NCBI GenBank assembly: GCA_963844255.1
Contig: CAWJNP010000041.1
Location: forward strand, 81,167-145,166
Length of the DNA stretch: 64,000 bases
Origin: SZAS-79 sp963844255
Lineage (GTDB): Bacteria > Pseudomonadota > Gammaproteobacteria > Burkholderiales > SG8-39
Reading direction: 5' to 3'
The position numbers and the translations under genes are program-made. Under the pieces are notes generated by a model, which made no database searches, was not told the DNA's origin, and saw only the letters and a list, made by a program, of their open reading frames with translations. Positions 35,960 through 45,157 of this stretch are shown here, in pieces (the stretch's first letter is position 1; every line of letters starts with the position of its first letter).

Positions 35960-37060
35960 ATGTCCGGAAACAGTTTCGGCACGCTTTTCTGCGTGACCTC
36001 GTTCGGGGAGTCGCACGGTCCGGCCTATGGCGGGGTGGTGGACGGCTGCCCGCCGGGCCTTGCCCTGTCGGCCGCAGACCTGCAGCTGGAACTCGACCGG
36101 CGCAAGCCGGGTACCTCGCGTCATGTCACGCAGCGGCGCGAGACGGACACGGTGGAACTCCTGTCGGGCGTCCACGAGGGATACACCACCGGCACGGCGA
36201 TCGGATTCCTGATTCGCAACGAGGACCAGCGCTCCAAGGACTACGCGGCCATCGCCCAGAAATTCCGGCCCGGGCATGCGGACTACACCTACTGGATGAA
36301 ATACGGGATCCGCGACCCGCGGGGCGGCGGTCGGGCCTCCGCGCGCGAGACCATGATCCGCGTTGCAGCGGGGGCGATTGCGAAGAAGTGGCTCGCCGAG
36401 CGCTACGGCGTGAGGGTGCGCGGCTACCTCGCACAGATCGGCACCAAGGTGATTCCGTTCGAGAGCTGGGACGCGGTCGGAACCAATCCGTTCTTTGCGG
36501 CAAACACGAAGATCGTTCCCGAGCTCGATGTGTTCATGGACGAACTGCGCGCGTCCGGCGATTCCTGCGGCGCCCGCGTGAACGTGGTCGCCGAAAACGT
36601 GCCCCCGGGCTGGGGCGAGCCGGTCTATGGCAGGCTCGATGCGGACATTGCGGCCGCGATGATGTCGATCAATGCAGTCAAAGGCGTTGAGATCGGCGCC
36701 GGGTTCGCGGCGATCGAGCAGAAGGGCAGCGTGCATGGCGACGAGATGACGCCCGCGGGTTTCCTGTCGAACAACAATGGCGGCGTGCTCGGCGGAATTT
36801 CCACCGGCCAGGATGTGACCGTCTCGATCGCGCTCAAGCCGACCTCCAGCATCCGCATTCCAAGGCGCACGATCGATGTCGAGGGAAATCCTGCCAGCGT
36901 GGAAACCACAGGACGGCACGATCCGTGCGTCGGAATCCGCGCCACGCCGATCGCCGAAGCGATGCTCGCCTGCGTGCTGATCGATCAGGCCTTGCGTCAC
37001 CGTGCGCAGAACGCGGATGTGGCGGTCACAACGAACGCGGTGCCGGGCAGCGTGCGCTGA
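35960..37060 (+). CDS. aroC: chorismate synthase
   Basis: 366 residues, the usual length. It converts 5-enolpyruvylshikimate-3-phosphate to chorismate using reduced FMN, the last shikimate-pathway step. MSGNSFGTLFCVTSFGESHG at the N-terminus, RPGHADYTYWMKYGIRDPRG and the NNNGGVLGGISTGQ segment are conserved signatures. It is a standalone gene, with candidate -10 TATGCT about 50 bp upstream. Nothing is odd about it. Confidence 0.97.
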   Translation: MSGNSFGTLFCVTSFGESHGPAYGGVVDGCPPGLALSAADLQLELDRRKPGTSRHVTQRRETDTVELLSGVHEGYTTGTAIGFLIRNEDQRSKDYAAIAQKFRPGHADYTYWMKYGIRDPRGGGRASARETMIRVAAGAIAKKWLAERYGVRVRGYLAQIGTKVIPFESWDAVGTNPFFAANTKIVPELDVFMDELRASGDSCGARVNVVAENVPPGWGEPVYGRLDADIAAAMMSINAVKGVEIGAGFAAIEQKGSVHGDEMTPAGFLSNNNGGVLGGISTGQDVTVSIALKPTSSIRIPRRTIDVEGNPASVETTGRHDPCVGIRATPIAEAMLACVLIDQALRHRAQNADVAVTTNAVPGSVR

Positions 37061-37179
37061 ACGTTGCGCGTGCCGCGCGCCCTGCGTGCAGTTGCCGGCG
37101 CCATGCCCGATCGGTATGGAAAACCCTCGAAAAATCAATTACAGTTGCAACTTACCCAATTCGCGCCTGAGGCACTCAA

Positions 37180-37425
37180 ATGAGCACTAATAAAGGGCAG
37201 CTGCTACAAGACCCGTTCCTGAACACCCTGCGCAAGGAACATGTGCCCGTGTCGATCTATCTGGTGAACGGCATCAAGCTGCAGGGCCAGATCGAATCGT
37301 TCGACCAGTATGTGGTGCTGCTCAAGAACTCGGTGACGCAGATGGTCTACAAACACGCGATCTCCACGGTGGTCCCCGCCCGCGCAATCAACCTGGCGCT
37401 GGATGGCGCCTCGCCCGATTCCTGA
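37180..37425 (+). CDS. hfq: RNA chaperone Hfq
   Basis: 81 residues. Sm1 (VPVSIYLVNGIKLQGQIESF) and Sm2 (VYKHAISTVVP) motifs are intact, with GQLLQDPFLNTLRKE forming the N-terminal helix. The hexamer pairs small RNAs with mRNAs. GAGG precedes ATG 37180. It heads the hfq-hflX-hflK-hflC series, the standard proteobacterial order. Confidence 0.98.
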   Translation: MSTNKGQLLQDPFLNTLRKEHVPVSIYLVNGIKLQGQIESFDQYVVLLKNSVTQMVYKHAISTVVPARAINLALDGASPDS

Positions 37426-37453
37426 TCGGACGCACGCTGCAGCAGTTCGCATG

Positions 37454-37470
37454 GACACCGTGACGGTGTC
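37454..37470 (+). other. hairpin between hfq and hflX
   Basis: GACACCG (37454-37460) and CGGTGTC (37464-37470) form a 7-bp stem with a 3-nt loop, 28 bp after hfq and 15 bp before hflX. There is no U-run. It may reduce read-through so that Hfq is made in excess of HflX, or mark an RNA-processing site. Confidence 0.5.
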
Positions 37471-37485
37471 GGCGATTCCGATTTG

Positions 37486-38679
37486 ATGCCCGTTTCCCCC
37501 GCTGCGCCTTCGCGCCACCAGTCGGCCGTTCTCGTTTGCCTGGATTTCGGCAGGGACGATGGCTACGCAGAATCGATGGAGGAGATCGTGCGCCTCGCCG
37601 AGAGCGCCGGGATCGTCCGCCATGAAACCGTGCAGGGCAGGCGAGTGCGTCCGGATGCGGCGCTGTTCGCCGGATCCGGCAAGGTCGAGGAGGTGCGCGC
37701 CGCGGTCGAGTCGCTGGAAGCCGGTTCGGTGATCTTCAACCACCACCTGTCGCCGGTGCAGGAGCGCAACCTGGAAAAGAAGCTCGGCTGCCGGGTGATG
37801 GACCGCACCCGCCTGATCCTCGAGATTTTTGCACAGCGCGCCAAGACACACGAGGGCAAGCTCCAGGTCGAGCTCGCGCAGATGGAATACCTGTCGACCC
37901 GCCTGATCCGCGGCTGGACACACCTGGAACGCCAGCGAGGCGGCATCGGCCTGCGCGGCGGGCCGGGGGAGACCCAGCTGGAACTCGATCGCCGGCTCAT
38001 TTCCCAGAAGATCCGGTCCCTGAAGGCCCAGCTCGAGAAGATGCGCCAGCGACGCGACGTGCAGCGGCGCGCACGCGCACGAAAGGACGTCTATTCGGTT
38101 TCACTGGTCGGCTACACCAACGCCGGCAAGTCGACCCTGTTCAATCTGCTCGCGCATGCCAAGGGCTATGCGGCGGATCAGCTCTTTGCCACGCTCGACA
38201 CCACGACGCGGCGCGTCTTTCTCCCTGAGATGGGGGAGGGGGCCGGTTCGGTGGTGGTTTCGGACACCGTCGGATTCATCCGCGACCTGCCGACCAGCCT
38301 GATCGCGGCCTTTCGCGCGACGCTGGAGGAGTCCGTACAGGCCGACCTGCTGCTCCACGTCGTGGACGCCGCCTCCCCGGTCCGCGAAATGCAGATCGCG
38401 GAGGTCAACAAGGTGCTGGCCGAAATCGGCGCCGACAAGGTTCCGCAGGTTTTGGTGTACAACAAGATCGATCTTTGCAATGCAGGCGATGGGCTCGCAA
38501 GCGGGGTCGACCGCGACGAATATGGTAAGATTTCCCGTATTCGCGTGAGTGCGCGCGCTGGAACCGGCCTGTCCGACCTGCGCGCCGCCATCGTCGAACT
38601 GGCCCCGGCGCATCTGCGCAAACGCGCAACCGGGTCACAGGCGGCGTCCGATCCCACCATCCATCCAGAACTGGCCTGA
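37486..38679 (+). CDS. hflX: ribosome-splitting GTPase HflX
   Basis: 397 residues. The HflX N-terminal domain (QVELAQMEYLSTRLIRGW and the Gly-rich GGIGLRGGPGETQLE) is followed by a coiled linker and a G domain with G1 GYTNAGKST, G3 DTVGF and G4 NKID. It binds 50S subunits and rescues stalled ribosomes, notably in heat stress. ATG 37486 is preferred over the TTG three bases upstream. It is part of the hfq-hflKC cluster. Confidence 0.97.
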   Translation: MPVSPAAPSRHQSAVLVCLDFGRDDGYAESMEEIVRLAESAGIVRHETVQGRRVRPDAALFAGSGKVEEVRAAVESLEAGSVIFNHHLSPVQERNLEKKLGCRVMDRTRLILEIFAQRAKTHEGKLQVELAQMEYLSTRLIRGWTHLERQRGGIGLRGGPGETQLELDRRLISQKIRSLKAQLEKMRQRRDVQRRARARKDVYSVSLVGYTNAGKSTLFNLLAHAKGYAADQLFATLDTTTRRVFLPEMGEGAGSVVVSDTVGFIRDLPTSLIAAFRATLEESVQADLLLHVVDAASPVREMQIAEVNKVLAEIGADKVPQVLVYNKIDLCNAGDGLASGVDRDEYGKISRIRVSARAGTGLSDLRAAIVELAPAHLRKRATGSQAASDPTIHPELA

Positions 38680-38689
38680 AAATATTCGT

Positions 38690-39916
38690 ATGTCTCTCAA
38701 CGACCCAAACTGGGGACGCGGTGGTTCTCGCGGTCCGCAAGGTGGTCCTGGCGGCGGCAAGCAAGGGCCGCCCGACCTCGACGAACTCTGGCGCAGCTTC
38801 AACCGGCGACTGACGGATCTGCTCGGCCGTCGCGGCGGCGGCAGTGAGCCGCCTTCCGAGGGCGGCAGTTCCGGACCGAATTCGGCGCAGATCGGCGGGG
38901 GAGCCGGAATCGTCGCCGCGCTCGTGCTGGCGGTCTGGCTGGCGAGCGGCTTCTACATCGTGGTGGAAGGTACCCGCGGCGTGGTCATGACGTTCGGCAA
39001 ATTTGCCGAAGAAACCCGTTCCGGGTTGCGCTGGCGCATGCCCTGGCCGATCCAGTCCCACGAGATCGTCAACCTCTCGCAGGTCCGCACGCTTGAAGTC
39101 GGCTACCGCAACAGCGTCAAGACCAAGGTGCTGAAGGAATCGCTGATGCTGACGGACGACGAAAACATCGTCGACCTGCAGTTCGCGGTCCAGTACACGG
39201 TCAAGGATGCGCAGGAGTATCTGTTCCTCAACAAGCGCCCGGACGACGCCGTCATGCAGGCGGCGGAAACCGCAATGCGCGAAGTCATCGGCAAGAGCCG
39301 CATGGATCAGATTCTGTACGAGTCGCGCGAGGAAATCGCGATCAAGGGACGACAGTTGATGCAGCAGATCCTCGACCGCTACAAGGTCGGTGTGCTGGTC
39401 TCCAGCGTGACCATCCAGAATGCCCAGCCGCCCGAGCAGGTGCAGGCCGCGTTCGACGATGCGGTCAAGGCGGGCCAGGACCGCGAGCGGCAGAAGAACG
39501 AAGGCCAGGCCTACGCCAACGACGTCATCCCCAAGGCGCGCGGCACGGCCTCGCGCCTCAAGGAAGAGTCGGAGGGTTACCGGCAACGAGTGATTGCCAA
39601 CGCCGAGGGCGAGGCATCGCGCTTCAAGCAGGTGCTCGCCGAGTACTCCAAGGCGCCGGCGGTGACCCGCGAGCGTATTTATCTGGACACCATGCAGCAG
39701 ATACTGACTTCCACGAGCAAGATCCTCACCGACACCAAAGGCAGCGGCAACCTGCTCTACCTGCCGCTCGACAAGATCATGCAGCGGGATACGCCGGGCG
39801 CTGCACCGGATGCGGCGACCGCGTCCAAGCCGGTGATCGACGTGGTTCCGCCGCTCGAGGGCGGTCCGCGCTCGCGTGACAGCAGTCTGCGCAACCGCGA
39901 AAGGGGCGAGCGATGA
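38690..39916 (+). CDS. hflK: FtsH-regulator subunit HflK
   Basis: 408 residues. A Gly/Pro-rich cytoplasmic N-terminus (about 1-70) precedes one transmembrane helix (GIVAALVLAVWLASGFYIVV) and a periplasmic SPFH/band-7 domain (EGTRGVVMTFGKF). A coiled region follows, then a disordered C-terminus. It forms the HflKC cage around FtsH and modulates its proteolysis of membrane proteins. hflC starts 4 bp before its stop (coupled). Confidence 0.97.
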   Translation: MSLNDPNWGRGGSRGPQGGPGGGKQGPPDLDELWRSFNRRLTDLLGRRGGGSEPPSEGGSSGPNSAQIGGGAGIVAALVLAVWLASGFYIVVEGTRGVVMTFGKFAEETRSGLRWRMPWPIQSHEIVNLSQVRTLEVGYRNSVKTKVLKESLMLTDDENIVDLQFAVQYTVKDAQEYLFLNKRPDDAVMQAAETAMREVIGKSRMDQILYESREEIAIKGRQLMQQILDRYKVGVLVSSVTIQNAQPPEQVQAAFDDAVKAGQDRERQKNEGQAYANDVIPKARGTASRLKEESEGYRQRVIANAEGEASRFKQVLAEYSKAPAVTRERIYLDTMQQILTSTSKILTDTKGSGNLLYLPLDKIMQRDTPGAAPDAATASKPVIDVVPPLEGGPRSRDSSLRNRERGER

Positions 39917-40846
39917 GCAAGGCACTTGGACCGATCGCCGCGGCCCTGATCGGGCTGTTCATGCTCGTAAGCGCCTCGCTCTACACCGTCGACCAGCGCC
40001 AGCACGCCGTGGTGTTCCAGCTGGGCGAAGTGAAGGACGTGATCAGCCAGCCGGGACTGCACTTCAAGTGGCCGATGATCCAGAACGTGCGCTATTTCGA
40101 TACGCGGATCCAGACGCTGGACGATCCCGAGCCGCTGCGGTTCATCACCTCGGAGAAGAAGCCGGTGCTGGTTGATTCGTACGTGAAGTGGCGGATCGTC
40201 GATACCAAGCAGTTCTACATCTCGGTGCAGGGCGACGAGGTGCGCGCGTCGAAACGCCTGCAGCAGACCATCACCGACGGCCTGCAGGCGGAGTTCGGCA
40301 AGCGCACCGTGCACGACGTGGTGTCGGGCGAACGCGATGCCATCATGGAACTGATGCGCGAAAAGGCCGACCAGGACGCGCGCAAGATCGGCGTACAGAT
40401 CATCGACGTGCGCATGAAGCGCGTCGATCTTCCGCAGGAAGTCAGCGAATCGGTCTATCGCCGCATGGAGGCCGAGAGGAAGCGCGTCGCCAACGAACTG
40501 CGTTCCACCGGTTCGGCCGAAGCTGAGCGCATCCGCGCCGATGCCGACAAGCAGCGCGAGGTGATTCTCGCCGAGGCCTACGGCGACAGCGCAGCGCGTC
40601 AAGGGCGAAGGCGATGCCAAGTCGTCTGCCATCTACGCGCAGGCGTTCCAGCAGAACCCCGAGTTCTACTCGTTCTACCGCAGCATGGAGGCCTACCGCT
40701 CGAGCTTCCGCGGCAAGAACGACCTGATGGTGGTCGATCCGAGTTCGGAATTCTTCAAGTACCTGAAGGATTCTTCCGGCAAAACCGGCGGCCAGGCCAG
40801 GCGCAAAGTAGATGGGCCATGGAGAACCTGGGTACCACCTTGTTGA
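39913..40846 (+). CDS. hflC: FtsH-regulator subunit HflC (one frameshift)
   Basis: About 310 residues after removing one base near 40594 (AGC[G]CAG), which gives AYGDSQRVKGEGDAK and restores the conserved FYSFYRSMEAYR end. The N-terminal membrane helix (AAALIGLFMLVSASLYTV) and band-7 domain partner HflK. The corrected frame runs to TGA at 40844-40846, overlapping the next gene; one more indel near 40790 would instead end it at a TAG at 40809. Loss of a working HflC beside intact HflK is unlikely, so error is favoured. Confidence 0.9.
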
Positions 40847-41010
40847 TGGCGTTCGCCCTCATGCTGATCATCGAGGGGGCCCTGCCCTTCATCGCGCCCA
40901 CGCTCTGGCGTGACGCGTTTCGCCGGATCACGCAGATGACCGACGGGCAGATTCGATTCTTCGGCCTGACTTCGATGGTGGCCGGGTTGCTGCTTTTTTA
41001 CCTGACCTGA
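40819..41010 (+). CDS. DUF2065 small inner-membrane protein
   Basis: 63 residues with two hydrophobic helices (LLMAFALMLIIEGALPFIAP and LTSMVAGLLLFYLT) joined by WRDAFRRITQM. It matches the DUF2065/YjeT family, which lies between hflC and hisZ or purA across proteobacteria. Its function is unknown; conserved neighbours suggest a link with the HflKC membrane complex. It overlaps the corrected hflC by 28 bp. Confidence 0.9.
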   Translation: MENLGTTLLMAFALMLIIEGALPFIAPTLWRDAFRRITQMTDGQIRFFGLTSMVAGLLLFYLT

Positions 41011-41029
41011 GCGCGGCATTCTTCACTTC

Positions 41030-42193
41030 ATGCGCAACTGGCTCCTGCCCGAATACATCGAAGACATCCTGCCCGCCGAGGCGGGGCGCATCGAGCGCCT
41101 GCGGCGGCGCGTGCTCGATTTGTTTGAAACCTGGGGTTACGAGCTCGTGATGCCGCCGCTGCTCGAATACGTCGAGTCCCTGCTGACCGGCACCGGCCAC
41201 GATCTGGACCTGCGCACCTTCAAGCTTGTCGACCAGTTGTCCGGTCGCATGATGGGGGTGCGCGCCGATATCACGCCGCAGGTGGCGCGCATCGATGCCC
41301 ACCTGCTGAATCGGGCCGGGGTGACGCGCCTGTGCTACGCCGGCAGCGTATTGCATACCCGGCCGGCGACGCCGGCCGCGACGCGTGAACCGCTGCAGAT
41401 CGGCGCGGAAGTCTATGGCCACGCGGGGGTCGAAAGCGATGTCGAGGTCCAGCGCCTGTTGTGCCGGGCCCTTGAGATCTGCGGTGTGCGCGGGGCGCGC
41501 ATGGATGTCGGCCACGTCGCGGTGTTTCGCGCGCTGGTCGTTCGCGCCAGGATCGGCGCCGAGCTCGAGTCGGAACTGTTCGAGACGATGCAGAAAAAGG
41601 ATATTCCCGCATTGCGCGAACTCATGCGCTCGGCGCGGGGCGTCGACGGAGCTTCGCGCGAAGCGCTGCTGCTGCTGCCCGAGCTCTATGGTGGCGCCGA
41701 AATTCTGGCGCTTGCGGGGCGCCGGCTGCCGAAGATCGCCGCCATCACGGAGGCGCTTGCGACGCTCAAACGCCTGGCCGGGGCGACACCCATTCCGATG
41801 AGCTTCGACCTTGCCGAACTGCGGGGTTATCACTATCACTCCGGGGTGGTGTTCGACGCCTATTGCGAAGGCGTGCCCGGCCCGGTGGCGCGTGGCGGCC
41901 GCTATGACGAGGTCGGCAAGGCCTTCGGCCGTCCCCGGCCGGCGACTGGATTTTCGATCGACCTGCGCTCGCTAGCGGGTGCAGCGGCACCGGAGAAGGG
42001 GCGCGAGAGCATCCTGGCGCCGTCCTCCCGCGGTGACGCCAGGCTCGCAATGCTGATCGCAAGGCTGCGTGCCCGTGGCGAGGTCGTGATAGAAGACCTT
42101 CCCGGACACGAGAAGTCCCGTGCCGAACTCGGCTGTACGCGCCGCCTTGCGAGGAAAAACGGCGTTTGGACCATTCAACCCGTGAAGAGATAA
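41030..42193 (+). CDS. hisZ: ATP phosphoribosyltransferase regulatory subunit HisZ
   Basis: 387 residues, a histidyl-tRNA-synthetase-like catalytic core without the anticodon domain. LLPEYIEDILPAEA, MGVRADITPQVARI and YYHYHSGVVFD-type motif 2/3 segments (GYHYHSGVVFDAY, GGRYDEVGKAFG) are seen. It pairs with the short HisG to catalyse and feedback-regulate the first histidine-synthesis step; it has no tRNA-charging activity. It precedes purA by 4 bp, a conserved betaproteobacterial pair. Confidence 0.95.
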   Translation: MRNWLLPEYIEDILPAEAGRIERLRRRVLDLFETWGYELVMPPLLEYVESLLTGTGHDLDLRTFKLVDQLSGRMMGVRADITPQVARIDAHLLNRAGVTRLCYAGSVLHTRPATPAATREPLQIGAEVYGHAGVESDVEVQRLLCRALEICGVRGARMDVGHVAVFRALVVRARIGAELESELFETMQKKDIPALRELMRSARGVDGASREALLLLPELYGGAEILALAGRRLPKIAAITEALATLKRLAGATPIPMSFDLAELRGYHYHSGVVFDAYCEGVPGPVARGGRYDEVGKAFGRPRPATGFSIDLRSLAGAAAPEKGRESILAPSSRGDARLAMLIARLRARGEVVIEDLPGHEKSRAELGCTRRLARKNGVWTIQPVKR

Positions 42194-42197
42194 GACC

Positions 42198-43505
42198 ATG
42201 GCCAGAAACGCAAACGCCAGGAACGTCGTTGTCGTCGGAACCCAGTGGGGGGACGAGGGCAAGGGCAAGATCGTCGACTGGTTGACCGACCATTCGCAGG
42301 GCGTGGTTCGCTTCCAGGGGGGCCACAACGCGGGCCATACGCTGGTGGTCAACGGCAAGAAGACCGTCCTGCGCCTGATTCCGTCGGGAATCCTGCGCGG
42401 CAACGTGACCTGCTACATCGGCAATGGCGTGGTCTTGTCGCCGTCGGCCCTGATCCAGGAAATGGACGAACTCGAGGCGGCCGGGGTCGAGGTGGCGCCC
42501 CGCTTGCGGATATCCGAGGCCTGCCCCCTGATTCTCGGTTACCACGTCGCACTCGACCAGGCGCGCGAATTTTCCAAGGGCGACGGCAAGCTTGGGACCA
42601 CGGGGCGCGGCATCGGTCCGGCCTATGAGGACAAGGTCGCGCGCCGTGCCATAAGGCTTCAGGATCTCTTCAAGCCGGTGCGCTTCGCCGAGAAGCTCGA
42701 AGGGTTGCTGGATTTCCATAATTTCGTGCTCGAGCAGTATTTTCACCAGCCCAAGGTGGACTTCAAGAAGACGCTCGACGAGTCGCTGGCACTGGCTTCG
42801 CGTCTCTCGCCGCTGGTGGCGGACGTGCCGCGTGCGCTCTACGAAGCGAATCGTGAAGGCAAGAACCTTCTGTTCGAAGGTGCACAGGGCACGCTGCTCG
42901 ACATCGACCACGGTACCTACCCGTTCGTTACCTCTTCGAATTGCGTGGCCGGGGCGGCTGCGGCGGGTGCGGGTGTCGGCCCGAGCCAGCTGCACTACGT
43001 GCTCGGCATCACCAAAGCCTATACGACGCGGGTGGGAAGCGGTCCGTTTCCCACTGAACTGACCGATGAGATCGGCAAGTATCTGGCGAAACGCGGTCAC
43101 GAATTCGGCGCAGTCACCGGCCGTCCGCGCCGCTGCGGATGGTTCGACGCGGCCGCGCTCAAGCGCTCCATCCAGATCAACGGCGTTTCCGGACTGTGCA
43201 TTACGAAACTCGACGTGCTCGACGGCGTCGAATCCGTGAAGCTGTGCATCGGTTACGACGTCGACGGAAAATTCTCCGACATCCTTCCGGTCGGCGCCGA
43301 GGAACTTGCCTTGTGCGTGCCGCGCTACGAGGAAATGCCTGGATGGCAGGAGAGCACGGTGGGCGTAAAGTCGCATGATGGGCTGCCCAAGGCCGCGCGC
43401 GACTACCTCGTGCAGATCGAAAAACTCACCGGTGTTCCGATCGACCTGATCTCGACAGGCCCCGACAGGGAAGAGACGATCGTCCTGCGTCACCCGTTCA
43501 AATAG
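42198..43505 (+). CDS. purA: adenylosuccinate synthetase
   Basis: 435 residues. The GTP loop GTQWGDEGKGKIVD, with the catalytic Asp, GGHNAGHTLVV with the catalytic His, and TTGRGIGPAYEDK are intact. It joins IMP and aspartate to adenylosuccinate in AMP synthesis. It lies immediately after hisZ. Nothing unusual. Confidence 0.98.
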   Translation: MARNANARNVVVVGTQWGDEGKGKIVDWLTDHSQGVVRFQGGHNAGHTLVVNGKKTVLRLIPSGILRGNVTCYIGNGVVLSPSALIQEMDELEAAGVEVAPRLRISEACPLILGYHVALDQAREFSKGDGKLGTTGRGIGPAYEDKVARRAIRLQDLFKPVRFAEKLEGLLDFHNFVLEQYFHQPKVDFKKTLDESLALASRLSPLVADVPRALYEANREGKNLLFEGAQGTLLDIDHGTYPFVTSSNCVAGAAAAGAGVGPSQLHYVLGITKAYTTRVGSGPFPTELTDEIGKYLAKRGHEFGAVTGRPRRCGWFDAAALKRSIQINGVSGLCITKLDVLDGVESVKLCIGYDVDGKFSDILPVGAEELALCVPRYEEMPGWQESTVGVKSHDGLPKAARDYLVQIEKLTGVPIDLISTGPDREETIVLRHPFK

Positions 43506-43543
43506 GACGGGTTCGCGGCCGAGGCGTCGAAGAGGTCCGGCAA

Positions 43544-43996
43544 ATGCTCGTGGTTGCGTCGTTCTGCCTCGGACTGCTCTTGATGAGCACCGCGATCCAC
43601 TTCGAGATGCTGCGCGCCCTGAGCACCGTGCTGCCATCGATGCGGATGCCCGCGCGTGCCAAGCTCATTCTGGTCATCCTCGGGACGTTTTGTGCGCACG
43701 CGGCCGAGATACTCCTCTACGCGCTTGTGATCTATGTGCTGGTTCGATACCTGCATCTGGGCACGCTCGGGGAGGTGCATCGATTCAGCCTCAGCGCAGC
43801 GGTCTACTTTTCCGCCGAAACCTATACCTCCCTGGGCTATGGCGACGTGGTTCCTAGCGGCGATCTGCGTCTCCTTGCGGGCGTCGAGGCACTCAATGGC
43901 CTGCTGCTGATCGGCTGGTCGGCTTCGTATACCTACATCTCGATGGAGCGTTTCTGGTCAGGCGATCGGTCAAAGGACGGGCAGGATCGCTTCTGA
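43544..43996 (+). CDS. two-pore-domain-like potassium channel family protein
   Basis: 150 residues. Hydrophobic helices at about 2-20 and 43-68 precede a pore loop with T-S-L-G-Y-G-D-V, a K+ selectivity-filter signature, and a final helix (LLAGVEALNGLLLIGWSASYTY). It is an Ion_trans_2 protein without a regulatory domain. AGAGG precedes ATG 43544. Its stop directly abuts the GTG of the truncated Bug-like frame. Confidence 0.8.
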   Translation: MLVVASFCLGLLLMSTAIHFEMLRALSTVLPSMRMPARAKLILVILGTFCAHAAEILLYALVIYVLVRYLHLGTLGEVHRFSLSAAVYFSAETYTSLGYGDVVPSGDLRLLAGVEALNGLLLIGWSASYTYISMERFWSGDRSKDGQDRF

Positions 43997-44875
43997 GTGA
44001 ACGTCCGTCCGCCGAAGTCGTGCCGCGCGCCGGACGTCTACGCACGGGCGGTGGCGGAGCCGATGTCTCAGTTGCTCGGGCAGTCGGTCATCGTGGAAAA
44101 CCGCACCGGCGCCAACGGGAACATCGCAGCCGAGTGGGTGGTGAGGGCGCCGGCCGACGGATACGCGCTCTGGGTGCCGGCGCAGTCGCAGATGGAAATC
44201 AATCCGAGCGCGTTCGCGGGACTGCGCTGGAAACCGGCGGATTTCACGGGCGTAATCAAAGGCGTGGAGGCACCGACGGTGCTCGTGATCCATCCGAGCG
44301 TGCCGGCAAAGAACCTTGCCGGGCTGGTGGCCTGGGTCAAGGCGAATCCGGGCAAGGTGTCGTTCGGGTCGTTCAGCCCGGGAACCATTTCCCATTTCCT
44401 CGGACAGCAGTTGAATGAACGCTTCGGCCTGGATATGGCGCACATTCCGTTCAAGGGGTCGGGTCCACAGGTGCAGAGTTTGCTGGGCGGGCATGTGCAA
44501 CTCGGCTTTTCGCAGATACAGACCGGCCTTCCGCACATCCAGAGCGGCAAGCTGATCGCGATTGCGACGACGAACGCGACGCGCTGGCGCCAGTTGCCGG
44601 AGGTACCCACGTTCGCAGAACTCGGCTATCCGGAACTGACCGCAAGCACCTGGTTCGGTCTGGTCGCCCGCGCGTATGTGCCACCGGAGGTGCTCGCGAA
44701 GATCGTTGCGGCCGCCAAATCAGCGCACGCGGATCCGGCCGTGCGCGCCCGTCTCAAGCAGATGGGATTCGATGTTTCGGGTCAGAGCGGGGCGGAATTT
44801 GCGGCGAGCCTGCACGCCGGGGAAGAGCGTTGGGCGAAGGTCGTGAAGGCCACGGGCTTCAAGGCAAGCAACTGA
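43997..44875 (+). pseudogene. Bug/TctC-family solute-binding protein lacking its N-terminus
   Basis: 292 residues that match Bug proteins from PDVYARAVAEP onward (QSVIVENRTGANGNIAAEWV, VSFGSFSPGT, PFKGSGPQVQSLLGG, LPEVPTFAELGYPE). The signal peptide and first strand (the YPxKPIRxVVPFxPGG region, about 45 residues) are missing, because the sequence upstream is the channel gene. Without export it could not serve a TTT transporter. The GTG at 43997 has no ribosome site. It is most likely a remnant left by a deletion that fused it to the channel gene's end. Intact cytosolic use cannot be excluded. Confidence 0.7.
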
Positions 44876-44916
44876 GAGGAACGTACCCCCCTGCGGCAGT
44901 GCGAAAGCGTCAATAT

Positions 44917-44936
44917 CCTCCGCGGATGCGCGGAGG
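44917..44936. terminator. GC-rich hairpin after the Bug remnant
   Basis: CCTCCGCG (44917-44924) pairs with CGCGGAGG (44929-44936), an 8-bp stem with a 4-nt loop, 41 bp past the stop. It also lies about 100 bp beyond the 3' end of the minus-strand tRNA. There is no U-run on either side. Confidence 0.4.
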
Positions 44937-45038
44937 AGGCGCTAAAGATTGCGCTGCACGCCAGCGCGAACGCGTCACCGCGGAAATTGATTCGACCGGC
45001 TGAATTGCACCGGTTAGAATCAACTGTCGCTGAAGAGT

Positions 45039-45125
45039 TGGTGCCGAGGAAGGGACTCGAACCCCCACAGTGTCGCCACCGCATGGACCTGAACCATGTG
45101 CGTCTACCAATTCCGCCACCTCGGC
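45039..45125 (-). tRNA. tRNA-Leu(CAG)
   Basis: An 87-nt tRNA including an encoded CCA. The acceptor GCCGAGG pairs with CCTCGGC, the D-arm region is GCGGAATTGGTAGACGC, and the anticodon stem CATGG/CCATG encloses loop TTCAGGT, giving anticodon CAG. It has a long class II variable arm and the T-arm GGGTTCGAGTCCC. The long variable arm and anticodon agree on leucine (CUG codons, the dominant Leu codon at this GC). Confidence 0.96.
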
Positions 45126-45157
45126 AGGGGAGCGAATTCTAGAGGCTGAACCTTCCC

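Noticed and set aside
40580..40610. Programmed ribosomal frameshift in hflC
   Set aside because: No slippery heptamer or downstream pseudoknot; the same kind of single-base insertion occurs in many unrelated genes here.
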